Assembly: GCA_014799485.1 (NCBI GenBank) | Contig: JAAVHY010000052.1 | Coordinates: 1-14,819 of the forward strand | Length of the DNA stretch: 14,819 nucleotides | Direction of reading: 5' to 3' | Origin: Clostridiales bacterium | GTDB lineage: Bacteria; Bacillota_A; Clostridia; Oscillospirales; Oscillospiraceae | Part shown: in pieces, positions 6,922 through 13,259 of the stretch | Position numbering within the stretch: the stretch's first letter is position 1 | Layout: the number at the start of each line of letters is the position of its first letter | Translations under genes and position numbers: made by a program | The notes under the pieces: generated by a model | Seen by the model: the letters and a program-made list of their open reading frames with translations, nothing else | Database searches by the model: none | What the model was told of the DNA's origin: nothing

Positions 6922-7438
6922 CGATCCACGCCCCGGCAAGGCCGCACAGCGAACCGATGACCGCCCCCACCAACACGTCGCTGGGGAAGTGGACGCCCAC
7001 GTACAGCCGGGACAGGCCCATCACCGCGGCGGCGCACACCGCCGAGATCTTCATCCACTTCTTGGGCGCCGACAGACACACCGCCAGGGCAAAGGCAAAG
7101 GCGGCGTTGGTGTGGCCCGACGGGAAGGAATTCGGGTCCTTTTCCGGCACCAGGTTGACAAAGTTTTCAATGACCAGCCATGGCCGGTCCCGGGCCACCA
7201 GGGGCTTGATGGTAAGGTTCACCACCACCAGCCCGATGAGCATGGCGCACAGCGCCGAAAAACCCGCCTTCCGGGTTGGCTTGAAGAACAGCATCAGCAG
7301 CCCCAGCACAATGAACAGCATCCCGGTGTTGCCCAGCTGGGTGTACAGCTTCATGAACGGGTCCAGCAGGGCGCAGCGCACGTGCTCCGCGATCCACACC
7401 AGGGCCTGCTCGTCGAATCGTTGAATGACTTCCGGCAT
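6872..7438 (-). CDS. PAP2-family membrane phosphatase (undecaprenyl-diphosphatase/phosphatidate phosphatase type)
   Basis: This integral membrane protein of the PAP2 superfamily removes phosphate from lipid phosphates. In Firmicutes such proteins recycle undecaprenyl diphosphate (BcrC/PgpB type) or act on phosphatidylglycerol phosphate; the substrate cannot be told from sequence. The 188-residue protein has the full three-part active site: KPLVARDRP (K78-x6-R85-P86), PSGH (106-109) and SRLYVGVHFPSD (S143-R144-x5-H150-x3-D154). Five or six hydrophobic helices are visible (about 37-53, 58-76, 110-124, 131-147, 154-175). The start at 7438 follows GGGGAGGGA; an ATG 33 bases upstream lacks a site. 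A promoter at 7522-7550 faces this gene. Its stop lies inside the convergent tcdA. A role in lipid-carrier recycling would suit the adjacent cell-wall glycosyltransferases, but that is inference. Confidence 0.92.
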   Translation of the reverse strand: MPEVIQRFDEQALVWIAEHVRCALLDPFMKLYTQLGNTGMLFIVLGLLMLFFKPTRKAGFSALCAMLIGLVVVNLTIKPLVARDRPWLVIENFVNLVPEKDPNSFPSGHTNAAFAFALAVCLSAPKKWMKISAVCAAAVMGLSRLYVGVHFPSDVLVGAVIGSLCGLAGAWIVKRAWERLPARLSGQE

Positions 7439-7455
7439 CGTCGTCCCTCCCCGCC

Positions 7456-7471
7456 TTGACCCGCGGGTCAA
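7456..7471. promoter_or_regulatory. perfect 16-bp palindrome over the -35 element, candidate operator
   Basis: TTGACCCGCGGGTCAA reads the same on both strands. It covers the -35 hexamer and half of the spacer of the rightward promoter. It also lies in the transcribed leader of the leftward PAP2 gene, about 18-33 bases upstream of that ATG. A dimeric regulator bound here would block rightward transcription directly and could impede the leftward one. The regulator is unknown. Confidence 0.5.
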
Positions 7472-7484
7472 AGCTATGTATAAT
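7456..7484 (+). promoter_or_regulatory. sigma-A promoter for the glycosyltransferase/pyruvyl transferase operon
   Basis: TTGACC (7456-7461), a 17-base spacer and a perfect TATAAT (7479-7484). Transcription would start near 7491, leaving a leader of about 80 nt. The -35 element forms one half of the palindrome at 7456-7471. Confidence 0.85.
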
Positions 7485-7521
7485 AGAAGTATCGGATTTT
7501 TATTACTCTGGGGTCTCTGTC

Positions 7522-7550
7522 ATTTTACCCCATTCCTTGCCGGGTGGCAA
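7522..7550 (-). promoter_or_regulatory. candidate sigma-A promoter for the PAP2 gene
   Basis: On the minus strand TTGCCA (7545-7550), a 17-base spacer and TAAAAT (7522-7527), each hexamer with one mismatch to consensus. Its -35 lies inside the leader hairpin of the opposite transcript. It points towards the rightward promoter, so the two would produce transcripts overlapping by about 25 nt at their 5' ends. Confidence 0.55.
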
Positions 7551-7557
7551 GTTTTTT
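7536..7557 (+). terminator. terminator-like hairpin in the leader of the glycosyltransferase operon
   Basis: CTTGCC (7536-7541) pairs with GGCAAG (7546-7551) around a GGGT loop and is followed immediately by TTTTTT (7552-7557). It lies between the rightward promoter and the ribosome binding site at 7560-7565, so it is placed as an attenuator. The 6-bp stem is short, so termination may be partial. Confidence 0.5.
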
Positions 7558-7570
7558 ATGGGAGGTTCCT

Positions 7571-9826
7571 ATGAAAGTCATCACTCTCATCAGCGGCGGG
7601 GACACCGGCGGGGCCAAGACCCACGTCCACACCCTGCTCCAAGGGCTGAACAAGCACATCCAGGCGGACATGGTGTGCTTTACCGACGGCCCCTTTGCCC
7701 AGGAGGCCCGGGAGCTGGGCATCCGGGTGGACGTGATCGCCGGCGGAAACCCCCTGGCCGCGCTGAAGGCCCTGCGGGAAAAGATCACCCAAGAGGGCTA
7801 TGACATCATCCACTGCCACGGCTCCCGGGGCAACCTGATGGGCGCCCTGCTCATGGGCCCCACCGGCCTGCCCGTGGTCACCACCGTCCACTCGGACCCC
7901 AAGATCGACTACATGGGCCGCCCCCTGTCCGCCCTCACCTTCGGCACCCTCAACAACTGGGCCCTGCGCCGCATCCCCTACCACATCGGCGTATCCGACC
8001 CCATGGTGGAACTGCTCATCAAGCGGGGCTACGACCCCCAGCAGGTCTTTGACATCAAAAACGGCCTGGACTTCTCCAACCCCACCTCCCCCCTCACCCG
8101 GCGGGAATACCTGGACAGCCTGGGGCTGGACTGGCCGGACGACGCGGTGATCGTGGGCATCGCCGCCCGGCTGAACCCGGTGAAGGACATGGGCACCCTG
8201 CTGCGGGGCTTCGCCGCCGCCCGCAAAGAGCAACCCCAGCTGCGCCTCATCATCGCCGGGGACGGCGAGGAGGGTTCTATGCTCAAAAAGCTGGCCCGGG
8301 AGCTTGGGGTGGAGGACACGGTGTGCTTCGCCGGCTGGGTGTCGGACACCGCCAGCTTCTACCACGCCATCGACATCAACACCCTCACCTCCCTGTCCGA
8401 GGGCTTCCCCTACTCCCTGCCTGAGGGGGCCCGGTTCGCCCTGCCCACCGTGGCCACCCAGGTGGGCGGCGTGCCCTCCCTCATCCAGCACGACGTCACC
8501 GGCCTGCTGTTCCAGCCCCGGGACCATGAGGCCCTGGGCCGTCATCTGGCCGCCCTGGCCGCCGATCCGGCCCTGCGCCGCCGCCTGGGAGACAAGCTGC
8601 TGGAGCGGGGCCGGGCGAACTACTCCATCGAAAACACCGTCCAGACCCAGCTGGACATATACGCCTCCATCCTCCGCCGGGAGGCCCGGAAGGGCCGCGG
8701 GCGGGACGGCGTGGTGGTGTGCGGGGCCTACGGCCGGGGCAACGCCGGCGACGAGGCCATTTTGAAGGCCGTAGTGGCCGAGCTGCGCTCCATCGACCCG
8801 GATATGCCCCTGTGGGTAATGACCCGGAAGCCCAAACAGGCCAAGCTCCGCTACCGGGTGGGGGCCGGCTACACCTTCAACCCCTTCACCTTCCGCCGCC
8901 ATATCCGCAAAAGCGTCCTGTACCTCAACGGCGGCGGCTCTTTGATCCAGGACGTGACCAGCCACCGCTCCCTGTGGTTCTATCTGTTCACCCTCTCCTC
9001 CGCACGGCGCAGCGGCTGCAAGGTGCTGATGTACGGCTGCGGCATCGGCCCCATCATCCACCCCGGCAACCGCCGCCGCACCGCCCGGGTCATCGACCGC
9101 TGCGTGGACGTGATCACCCTGCGGGACAGCGCCTCCCGGGAGGAGCTGCGCGCCCTCGGCGTCACCCGCCCCCAGGTGATCCTGGCCGCCGACCCCGCCG
9201 TCACCCTGCCCGCCGCCCCCCCGGCGGACGCGGACGCCCTGCTGGAAGGCATGGGCCTCCACCCTCGGGAAGGGGAGAAATACCTGGGGGTCACCGTCCG
9301 GCCCTGGCCGGGGTTCGAGGACAAGGTCCCCTCCTTCGCCGCCGCCGTGGATCACGCCTATGAGCGGTACGGCCTCATCCCCGTGTTCATCCCCATCGAG
9401 GGCAGGCCGGACGCCGCCGCCGCCCAGAAGGTAGCGGCCCAGCTGAAAAAGGCCCCCGCCCACCTCCTGCCCGCCTGCCCCACCACCGAGCTTGCCATCG
9501 CGCTGTACGCCCGGATGGACGCGGCGCTGTCCATGCGCCTGCACGCGCTCATCTTTGCCGCCGTCGGGGGCGTCCCCCTGGTGGGGGTGGTGTACGACCC
9601 CAAGGTGAGCGCCTTCCTGGACGACGCCGGCCAGGATCTCTACTCCCGCCTGGAGGAGCTCACCCCGGAGCTTCTGTGCTCCCTGGTGGACGCCGCCGCC
9701 GCCCGCCGCCAGGACCGCAGCGCCCTGGATGAAAAAACCGTCCGCCTCATCCGGCTGGAGCAGGCGAACCGCGAGGCCGCCGCCAAGCTGCTGGCCGATC
9801 CCAACGAAGCCGGAGGTAACCCATGA
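7571..9826 (+). CDS. fusion protein: GT4-type glycosyltransferase plus CsaB-type polysaccharide pyruvyl transferase
   Basis: Two enzymes are joined in one 751-residue chain. Residues 1-372 form a GT4 (GT-B fold) glycosyltransferase with an N-terminal SGGDTGGAKTH glycine-rich loop, the GIAARLNPVKD segment (196-206) and the E-x7-E motif SEGFPYSLPE (Glu277 and Glu285). After a basic linker (373-379), residues 380-735 match CsaB-type pyruvyl transferases: GAYGRGNAGDEAIL (385-398), YLNGGGSLIQD (451-461), YGCGIGPI (488-495) and SMRLHALIFA (654-663). CsaB adds ketal-pyruvate from phosphoenolpyruvate to a secondary cell-wall polymer, creating the ligand for SLH domains. The fusion could add a sugar and then pyruvylate it, at the cytoplasmic membrane face. 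The ATG at 7571 follows GGGAGG by 5 bases; an upstream in-frame ATG at 7544 falls in the leader hairpin. It overlaps the next gene by 4 bases. Confidence 0.9.
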   Translation: MKVITLISGGDTGGAKTHVHTLLQGLNKHIQADMVCFTDGPFAQEARELGIRVDVIAGGNPLAALKALREKITQEGYDIIHCHGSRGNLMGALLMGPTGLPVVTTVHSDPKIDYMGRPLSALTFGTLNNWALRRIPYHIGVSDPMVELLIKRGYDPQQVFDIKNGLDFSNPTSPLTRREYLDSLGLDWPDDAVIVGIAARLNPVKDMGTLLRGFAAARKEQPQLRLIIAGDGEEGSMLKKLARELGVEDTVCFAGWVSDTASFYHAIDINTLTSLSEGFPYSLPEGARFALPTVATQVGGVPSLIQHDVTGLLFQPRDHEALGRHLAALAADPALRRRLGDKLLERGRANYSIENTVQTQLDIYASILRREARKGRGRDGVVVCGAYGRGNAGDEAILKAVVAELRSIDPDMPLWVMTRKPKQAKLRYRVGAGYTFNPFTFRRHIRKSVLYLNGGGSLIQDVTSHRSLWFYLFTLSSARRSGCKVLMYGCGIGPIIHPGNRRRTARVIDRCVDVITLRDSASREELRALGVTRPQVILAADPAVTLPAAPPADADALLEGMGLHPREGEKYLGVTVRPWPGFEDKVPSFAAAVDHAYERYGLIPVFIPIEGRPDAAAAQKVAAQLKKAPAHLLPACPTTELAIALYARMDAALSMRLHALIFAAVGGVPLVGVVYDPKVSAFLDDAGQDLYSRLEELTPELLCSLVDAAAARRQDRSALDEKTVRLIRLEQANREAAAKLLADPNEAGGNP

Positions 9827-10902
9827 AGCAGATCGTCTGTCTGGCCCACTCCCCCTGGCGGGCCCGGCCCGACCGCACCCAGCAGCTGCTGGCCCGGCTG
9901 GGGGACGCCCAGATCCTGTTTTTTGAACCCGCCCCAAAGCGGGGCGGGCCCATGCCTGAGCAGGGCCGCCGGGTACGCGCCCACATCACCGTGTATACCC
10001 TGCCCGTCCCCCTCCCCGGCCCCCAGGAGGGCTCCCTGCTCCACCGGCGCAGGCTGGACCGGGCGGCGGATTTCGTCCAGTCGATGATGGACAAGCACCG
10101 CTTCCGGGAGCCCGCGCTGTGGTGTACCGCCCCCGTCCACGCCCAGTTCCTGGACAAGCTGGCCTACCGGGGCGTGGTGTACGACTGCCACCGATTCTGG
10201 GACGACGGGTTCCTGGACTGGGAGAGCGACCTCACCAGCCACGCCGAGGTGGTGTTCGCCGCCTCCTCCGGCCTGGTCAGGCGCCTCTCCCCCTGCAACG
10301 ACAACATCGCCCTGCTGCCCAACGGGGTCAACCCCCTCCTGTTCCAGCAGAAGCAGCGCGCCATCCCACCCGCCCTGACGGGCCTGCCCGGCCGGCGGGT
10401 GCTGGGGCGTCTGGGCAGCGTCACCGGGCAGTTGGATCTGGACCCCCTGCTCTACTTGGCCCGCCACCGGCCCGAGTGGACCTTTGTGCTCATGGGCCGG
10501 GTGACCAAGCCCGCCGCGGAACAGCTGCGGGGGCAGGACAATATCGTGCTCACCGGGGCGGTGAACCCCCTGGACGTGCCCGACTGCCTGTACCGCTGCG
10601 ACCTGCTGTTCGATTTGCCCCGCCTGGACCGGCCGGGCAGCGACGTGACCCCCAGCCGGGTGTACGAATACCTGGCCACGGGCAAGCCCATCGTCACCGT
10701 GGTGGACCCCCATGTGCCCGACGCCATCCCGGAGCTGGTGGCCACCGCCTACGACGGCCCGGGCTTCCTGCGCCGGTGCAAGGCCGCCTTCGGCGAGGAC
10801 CCATCCCTTCCCCGGCGCAGGCGCGCCATGGCCCAGCAGTCCTCCTGGGCCAACCGGGCCGCCCAGGTCTCCGCGATTCTGGAGGCCGGCGGGCTGTTTT
10901 GA
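9823..10902 (+). CDS. GT4/GT1-type glycosyltransferase (TuaH-like)
   Basis: A 359-residue cytoplasmic or membrane-associated glycosyltransferase with a GT-B architecture. The C-terminal nucleotide-sugar half shows LPNGVN (165-170), a FVLMGRV strand (221-227), NIVLTGAV (240-247) and TPSRVYEYLATGKPIV (276-291), where the Glu of YEYLA is the usual sugar-nucleotide contact. It resembles the TuaH group linked to teichuronic-acid type polymers, but donor and acceptor cannot be deduced. The ATG overlaps the upstream stop as ATGA, with GGAGGT just before it, so the two genes are translationally coupled. They probably act on the same cell-wall polymer. No clear terminator follows the stop at 10900-10902; the purE promoter begins 70 bases later. 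Confidence 0.85.
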   Translation: MKQIVCLAHSPWRARPDRTQQLLARLGDAQILFFEPAPKRGGPMPEQGRRVRAHITVYTLPVPLPGPQEGSLLHRRRLDRAADFVQSMMDKHRFREPALWCTAPVHAQFLDKLAYRGVVYDCHRFWDDGFLDWESDLTSHAEVVFAASSGLVRRLSPCNDNIALLPNGVNPLLFQQKQRAIPPALTGLPGRRVLGRLGSVTGQLDLDPLLYLARHRPEWTFVLMGRVTKPAAEQLRGQDNIVLTGAVNPLDVPDCLYRCDLLFDLPRLDRPGSDVTPSRVYEYLATGKPIVTVVDPHVPDAIPELVATAYDGPGFLRRCKAAFGEDPSLPRRRRAMAQQSSWANRAAQVSAILEAGGLF

Positions 10903-10971
10903 GCTTTTCGCCATGGACGGCGCGCCCCCATCCCGATAGATTGTACAAGCCTACGAAAATCCGTCCGGGCC

Positions 10972-11000
10972 TTGATTTCCCAGCCTTTTTTCGGTAAAAT
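10972..11000 (+). promoter_or_regulatory. sigma-A promoter for purE and the purine operon
   Basis: TTGATT (10972-10977), a 17-base spacer and TAAAAT (10995-11000). Transcription would begin near 11007, right at the first paired bases of the structured leader and 165 nt upstream of the purE start. Confidence 0.75.
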
Positions 11001-11009
11001 GGGGGCAGC

Positions 11010-11094
11010 TATTTGGAAATGGGGTGTCCGCCGTGGAGCGTCCTGTCCGTGTCCGGCCAAGCTTCCGCCCGCATGGCACCCTTGTGTCCAAATA
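11010..11094 (+). promoter_or_regulatory. structured purE leader, possible unidentified aptamer
   Basis: The leader's first 85 nt close on themselves. TATTTGGA (11010-11017) pairs with TCCAAATA (11087-11094), 8 bp. Stacked inside, GGGTGTC (11022-11028) pairs with GGCACCC (11075-11081), 7 bp with one GU. The 46-nt inner part is GC-rich with several short pairing options. A strong terminator follows at 11115. This two-part arrangement is what transcriptional riboswitches and attenuators look like. I tried to match it to purine, PRPP, ZTP, THF and T-box consensus features and saw none of them. It is not a known aptamer as far as I can tell. Confidence 0.5.
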
Positions 11095-11114
11095 CCATAA
11101 CCATATCTGAATCC

Positions 11115-11154
11115 AAACAGGCCCGCCGCACCTTGCGGCGGCCTGTTTCTTTTT
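11115..11154 (+). terminator. intrinsic terminator in the purE leader (attenuator)
   Basis: A 15-bp stem (11115-11130 with 11134-11148, one bulged C at about 11124) with a 3-base loop is followed by CTTTTT. It ends only 3 bases before the AAAGGAGG site of purE, so it must be bypassed for any operon transcript that starts at 11007. It could equally end read-through from the glycosyltransferase operon. Confidence 0.8.
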
Positions 11155-11171
11155 CCAAAGGAGGTCCTATC

Positions 11172-11669
11172 GTGAAAAAAGTCGCCGTTATCATGGGTTC
11201 CGACTCCGACTGGCCGGTGGTCAAGGGGGCCTGCGCCCAGCTGGAAGAGTTCGGCATCCCCTACGAGGCGCACATTCTGAGCGCCCACCGCACCCCCGCC
11301 GCCGCCGCGGACTTCGCCAGAAACGCCCGGGCCAACGACTTCGGCGTGCTCATCTGCGCCGCGGGCATGGCCGCCCACCTGGCCGGGGCCTTTGCCGGCA
11401 ACTCCACCCTGCCTGTCATCGGCATCCCCATGAAGGGCGGGGCCATGGACGGGCTGGACGCCCTGCTGGCCACCGTCCAGATGCCCAGCGGCATCCCCGT
11501 GGCCACCGTGGCCATCAACGGGGCCAAGAACGCCGCCGTGCTGGCCGCCCAGATCCTGGCGGTGGCCGACGACGCCCTGGCCGCCAGGCTGGACGAGGCC
11601 CGGGAGAAAATGGCAAATCAAATCGCGGAAAAAGAAGCAAAATTACAGGCGGAGATTACTTTTTCTTGA
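11172..11669 (+). CDS. purE: 5-(carboxyamino)imidazole ribonucleotide mutase
   Basis: PurE moves the carboxyl group of N5-CAIR to C4, giving CAIR, in de novo purine synthesis. The 165-residue protein has the class I signature: GSDSDW (9-14), the SAHRTP loop with its active-site histidine (37-42), the CAAGMAAHLAG helix and the glycine-rich GGAMDGLDALL loop. The start is a GTG at 11172, chosen because AAAGGAGG sits 7 bases upstream and the protein then begins exactly at the family's KKVAVIMGS strand; the frame stays open upstream without a ribosome site. It is the first gene of the purine operon but is separated from purC by an AT-rich island. The last dozen codons are lysine- and glutamate-rich and AT-rich compared with the rest of the gene. 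Confidence 0.96.
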   Translation: MKKVAVIMGSDSDWPVVKGACAQLEEFGIPYEAHILSAHRTPAAAADFARNARANDFGVLICAAGMAAHLAGAFAGNSTLPVIGIPMKGGAMDGLDALLATVQMPSGIPVATVAINGAKNAAVLAAQILAVADDALAARLDEAREKMANQIAEKEAKLQAEITFS

Positions 11670-11685
11670 AAGTTAAAGGTACCAG

Positions 11686-11730
11686 CCGCCCGAACCACTT
11701 GTGGCGCAACGGTTTCAATGGTTTGGGCGG
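11686..11730 (+). repeat. 12-bp inverted repeat (hairpin) just downstream of purE
   Basis: CCGCCCGAACCA (11686-11697) pairs with TGGTTTGGGCGG (11719-11730), with one GU pair and a 21-base loop that has its own small pairing. No T-tract follows directly, so it is a weak terminator candidate. It marks the left edge of the AT-rich island and could be a 3'-end stabilising structure or the end of an element. Confidence 0.5.
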
Positions 11731-11733
11731 TAT

Positions 11734-11744
11734 TTGGTACACAA
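11734..11744 (+). repeat. direct repeat TTGGTACACAA, left copy
   Basis: This 11-base sequence recurs exactly at 12314-12324; a shorter copy, GTACACAA, lies at 12305-12312. The copies bracket the AT-rich gene, about 580 bp apart. They could be a remnant of recombination at the island edges or binding sites. No recombinase gene is present. Confidence 0.5.
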
Positions 11745-11781
11745 GATTTACACAAGTCCGCAAATTGGAGGCTGAAAAAAT

Positions 11782-12243
11782 ATGAAAATTGAAAAGTGCG
11801 TAAAAGAATCTTTTGTTGTAATAGGAAAAGCGGGTTCTACTTTAGACGGAGAAGGTTTCATCCAAAGATTATGGGCTGATGCAAATTCCCATTTTGAAGA
11901 AATTCAGCATTTAGCTAAGAAAGATAAGAATGGAAACATAGTTGGCATATGGGGAGCGATGTCTGACTTTTCGTGCTCATTCAATCCTTGGGAGGACTTC
12001 AACAAAGGGCTTTACCTTGCTGGGGTAGAGTGCGGTGATGATTCAGAAGCCCCCAACGGATGGACAAAGTGGAATATACCTGGCTATGAATACATTTATG
12101 TAGAATGTGAAAATGATGATATTTTTTCACAGGCAATAAAATATCTGGAAGATAATGCTATTCCGCTGGTAGGGGCGGTACACGATTTTACTTGTCCGCA
12201 GACGAGAAAGAATTATATGTTTTTTCCAATCAGAAAGTTATGA
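11782..12243 (+). CDS. GyrI-like/AraC effector-binding-domain protein
   Basis: A 153-residue single-domain protein resembling the GyrI-like small-molecule-binding domain (the effector-binding domain of AraC- and BmrR-type regulators), with no DNA-binding part. The start of the fold is visible as ESFVVIGKAGST (9-20), followed by a helix around FIQRLWADANSHFEEI, then DFSCSFNPW and YLAGVEC strands, the IPGYEYIYVEC segment (99-109) and a C-terminal YMFFPI strand. Members bind drug-like or cationic ligands or interact with gyrase; the ligand here is unknown. GGAGG lies 10 bases before the ATG. Codon use is AT-rich, in sharp contrast to every other gene in the window, and the gene interrupts a purine operon. 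Both point to horizontal acquisition. No convincing promoter was seen. Confidence 0.75.
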   Translation: MKIEKCVKESFVVIGKAGSTLDGEGFIQRLWADANSHFEEIQHLAKKDKNGNIVGIWGAMSDFSCSFNPWEDFNKGLYLAGVECGDDSEAPNGWTKWNIPGYEYIYVECENDDIFSQAIKYLEDNAIPLVGAVHDFTCPQTRKNYMFFPIRKL

Positions 12244-12304
12244 ACAACGACCAGTTTATTTGGAAGTTTATGAAACTAATCTTCTCAAATATAAGTGGAG
12301 CGTA

Positions 12305-12324
12305 GTACACAACTTGGTACACAA
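12305..12324 (+). repeat. GTACACAA repeat pair, right copies
   Basis: GTACACAA occurs at 12305-12312 and again at 12317-12324, 12 bases apart; the second is part of TTGGTACACAA, identical to the left copy at 11734-11744. A 12-base period roughly matches one helical turn, so paired protein binding is possible. Confidence 0.5.
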
Positions 12325-12341
12325 TCGAAGCCGTCACTAAC

Positions 12342-12393
12342 TGCTTGAAACTGTATCGACAGAGATAGCGGAAAGCTGAAAATGCTTGAAACT
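12342..12393 (+). repeat. 11-base direct repeat TGCTTGAAACT (two copies)
   Basis: Identical copies at 12342-12352 and 12383-12393 start 41 bases apart. They lie in the same AT-rich stretch as the GTACACAA repeats. The function is unknown. Confidence 0.45.
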
Positions 12394-12401
12394 ACACGAC
12401 A

Positions 12402-12432
12402 TTGATTAAGGCTGAACCAGCGTCCCTATAAT
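12402..12432 (+). promoter_or_regulatory. candidate promoter upstream of purC
   Basis: TTGATT (12402-12407) and a perfect TATAAT (12427-12432) with a long 19-base spacer. If active, purC, purF and purM would not depend on read-through from purE. The long spacer makes it weaker than the other promoters listed. Confidence 0.4.
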
Positions 12433-12545
12433 TGAAAGAAAAAGGAACCGAAAAAGAACTTTCATTCGTTACCAACGCTCCCCCTACCTAAACGTTTCCA
12501 CTCGGCAACATAACAGGCACTTATCAATCAGAAGGGAAGATAGAA

Positions 12546-13256
12546 ATGAATAAAATTGAACAGCTCTATGAAGGCAAAGCCAAGAAGGTATTTTCCACCG
12601 AGGACCCCAATGTAGTCATCGTGTCCTACAAGGACGACGCCACCGCTTTTGATGGGCTGAAAAAGGGCACCATCACCGGCAAGGGGGCCATCAACAACCA
12701 GATGACCAACTTCCTCATGCGGCAGCTGGAGAAGGCGGGCGTGCCCACCCATTTCGTGGAGGAGCTGTCCGAGCGGGAGACCGCCGTGAAGAAAGTCACC
12801 ATCGTCCCCCTGGAGGTCATCATCCGCAACATCTCCGCCGGCTCCTTCGCCAAGCGGTACGGCGTGGAGGAGGGCATCGTGTTTGACGCGCCTACCGTGG
12901 AGTTCTCCTATAAGAACGACGACCTCCACGACCCCCTCATCAACGACCACCACGCCGTGGCTTTGCGCCTGGCCACCTGGGAGGAGATCGAACTCATCAA
13001 GAAGTACGCCTTCCAGGTCAATGACTTCCTCAAGGCGGAGCTTCTCGCCTGCGGCGTGACCCTGGTGGACTTCAAGCTGGAGTTCGGCAAGACCTCTGAC
13101 GGCACCATCGTGCTGGCCGATGAGATCAGCCCCGACACCTGCCGCTTCTGGGACTCCAAGACCGGGGAGAAGCTGGACAAGGACCGCTTCCGCCGGGACC
13201 TGGGCAACGTGGAGGGGGCTTATCAGGAGATGAGCCGCCGCCTCATGGGGAAATAA
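12546..13256 (+). CDS. purC: phosphoribosylaminoimidazole-succinocarboxamide synthase
   Basis: PurC (SAICAR synthetase) condenses CAIR with aspartate using ATP. The 236-residue length is normal for the bacterial single-domain enzyme. It starts with the family hallmark [10 protein letters not shown] (7-16), the ATP-binding loop region, followed by [11 protein letters not shown], the substrate segment [19 protein letters not shown], and DFKLEFG and [13 protein letters not shown] near the C-terminus. The ATG at 12546 follows a modest AAGGGAAG site. The first few codons are AT-rich like the upstream island, then composition switches to that of the host. It is followed by the purF homologue after only TAA-TCG, in the same reading frame, so the two are tightly coupled. 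Confidence 0.96.
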   Translation: MNKIEQLYEGKAKKVFSTEDPNVVIVSYKDDATAFDGLKKGTITGKGAINNQMTNFLMRQLEKAGVPTHFVEELSERETAVKKVTIVPLEVIIRNISAGSFAKRYGVEEGIVFDAPTVEFSYKNDDLHDPLINDHHAVALRLATWEEIELIKKYAFQVNDFLKAELLACGVTLVDFKLEFGKTSDGTIVLADEISPDTCRFWDSKTGEKLDKDRFRRDLGNVEGAYQEMSRRLMGK

Positions 13257-13259
13257 TCG

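Larger units (their letters stand above)
12244..12545. other. AT-rich non-coding stretch between the acquired gene and purC
   Basis: This 302-bp stretch holds no supportable gene on either strand. It contains two tandem-like GTACACAA copies (12305-12312 and 12317-12324), an exact 11-base repeat TGCTTGAAACT (12342-12352 and 12383-12393) and a candidate promoter (12402-12432). Composition matches the upstream AT-rich gene and not the purine genes. It looks like residue of an inserted or decayed element; this is inference. Confidence 0.5.

Noticed and set aside
7556..9937. 793-codon open frame on the minus strand opposite the glycosyltransferase fusion
   Set aside because: Gly/Gln/Val-rich shadow frame; the plus strand has clear GT4 and CsaB motifs.
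9640..10914. 424-codon minus-strand open frame opposite the second glycosyltransferase
   Set aside because: No motifs, biased shadow composition and conflict with a well-supported plus-strand gene.
11007..11114. Purine (guanine/adenine), PRPP, ZTP or THF riboswitch upstream of purE
   Set aside because: The leader is structured, but the conserved core sequences I know for these classes are not visible, so no class was assigned.
11670..12545. Complete insertion sequence or transposon between purE and purC
   Set aside because: No transposase or recombinase and no matching terminal inverted repeats at the edges; only an AT-rich island with short direct repeats can be supported.
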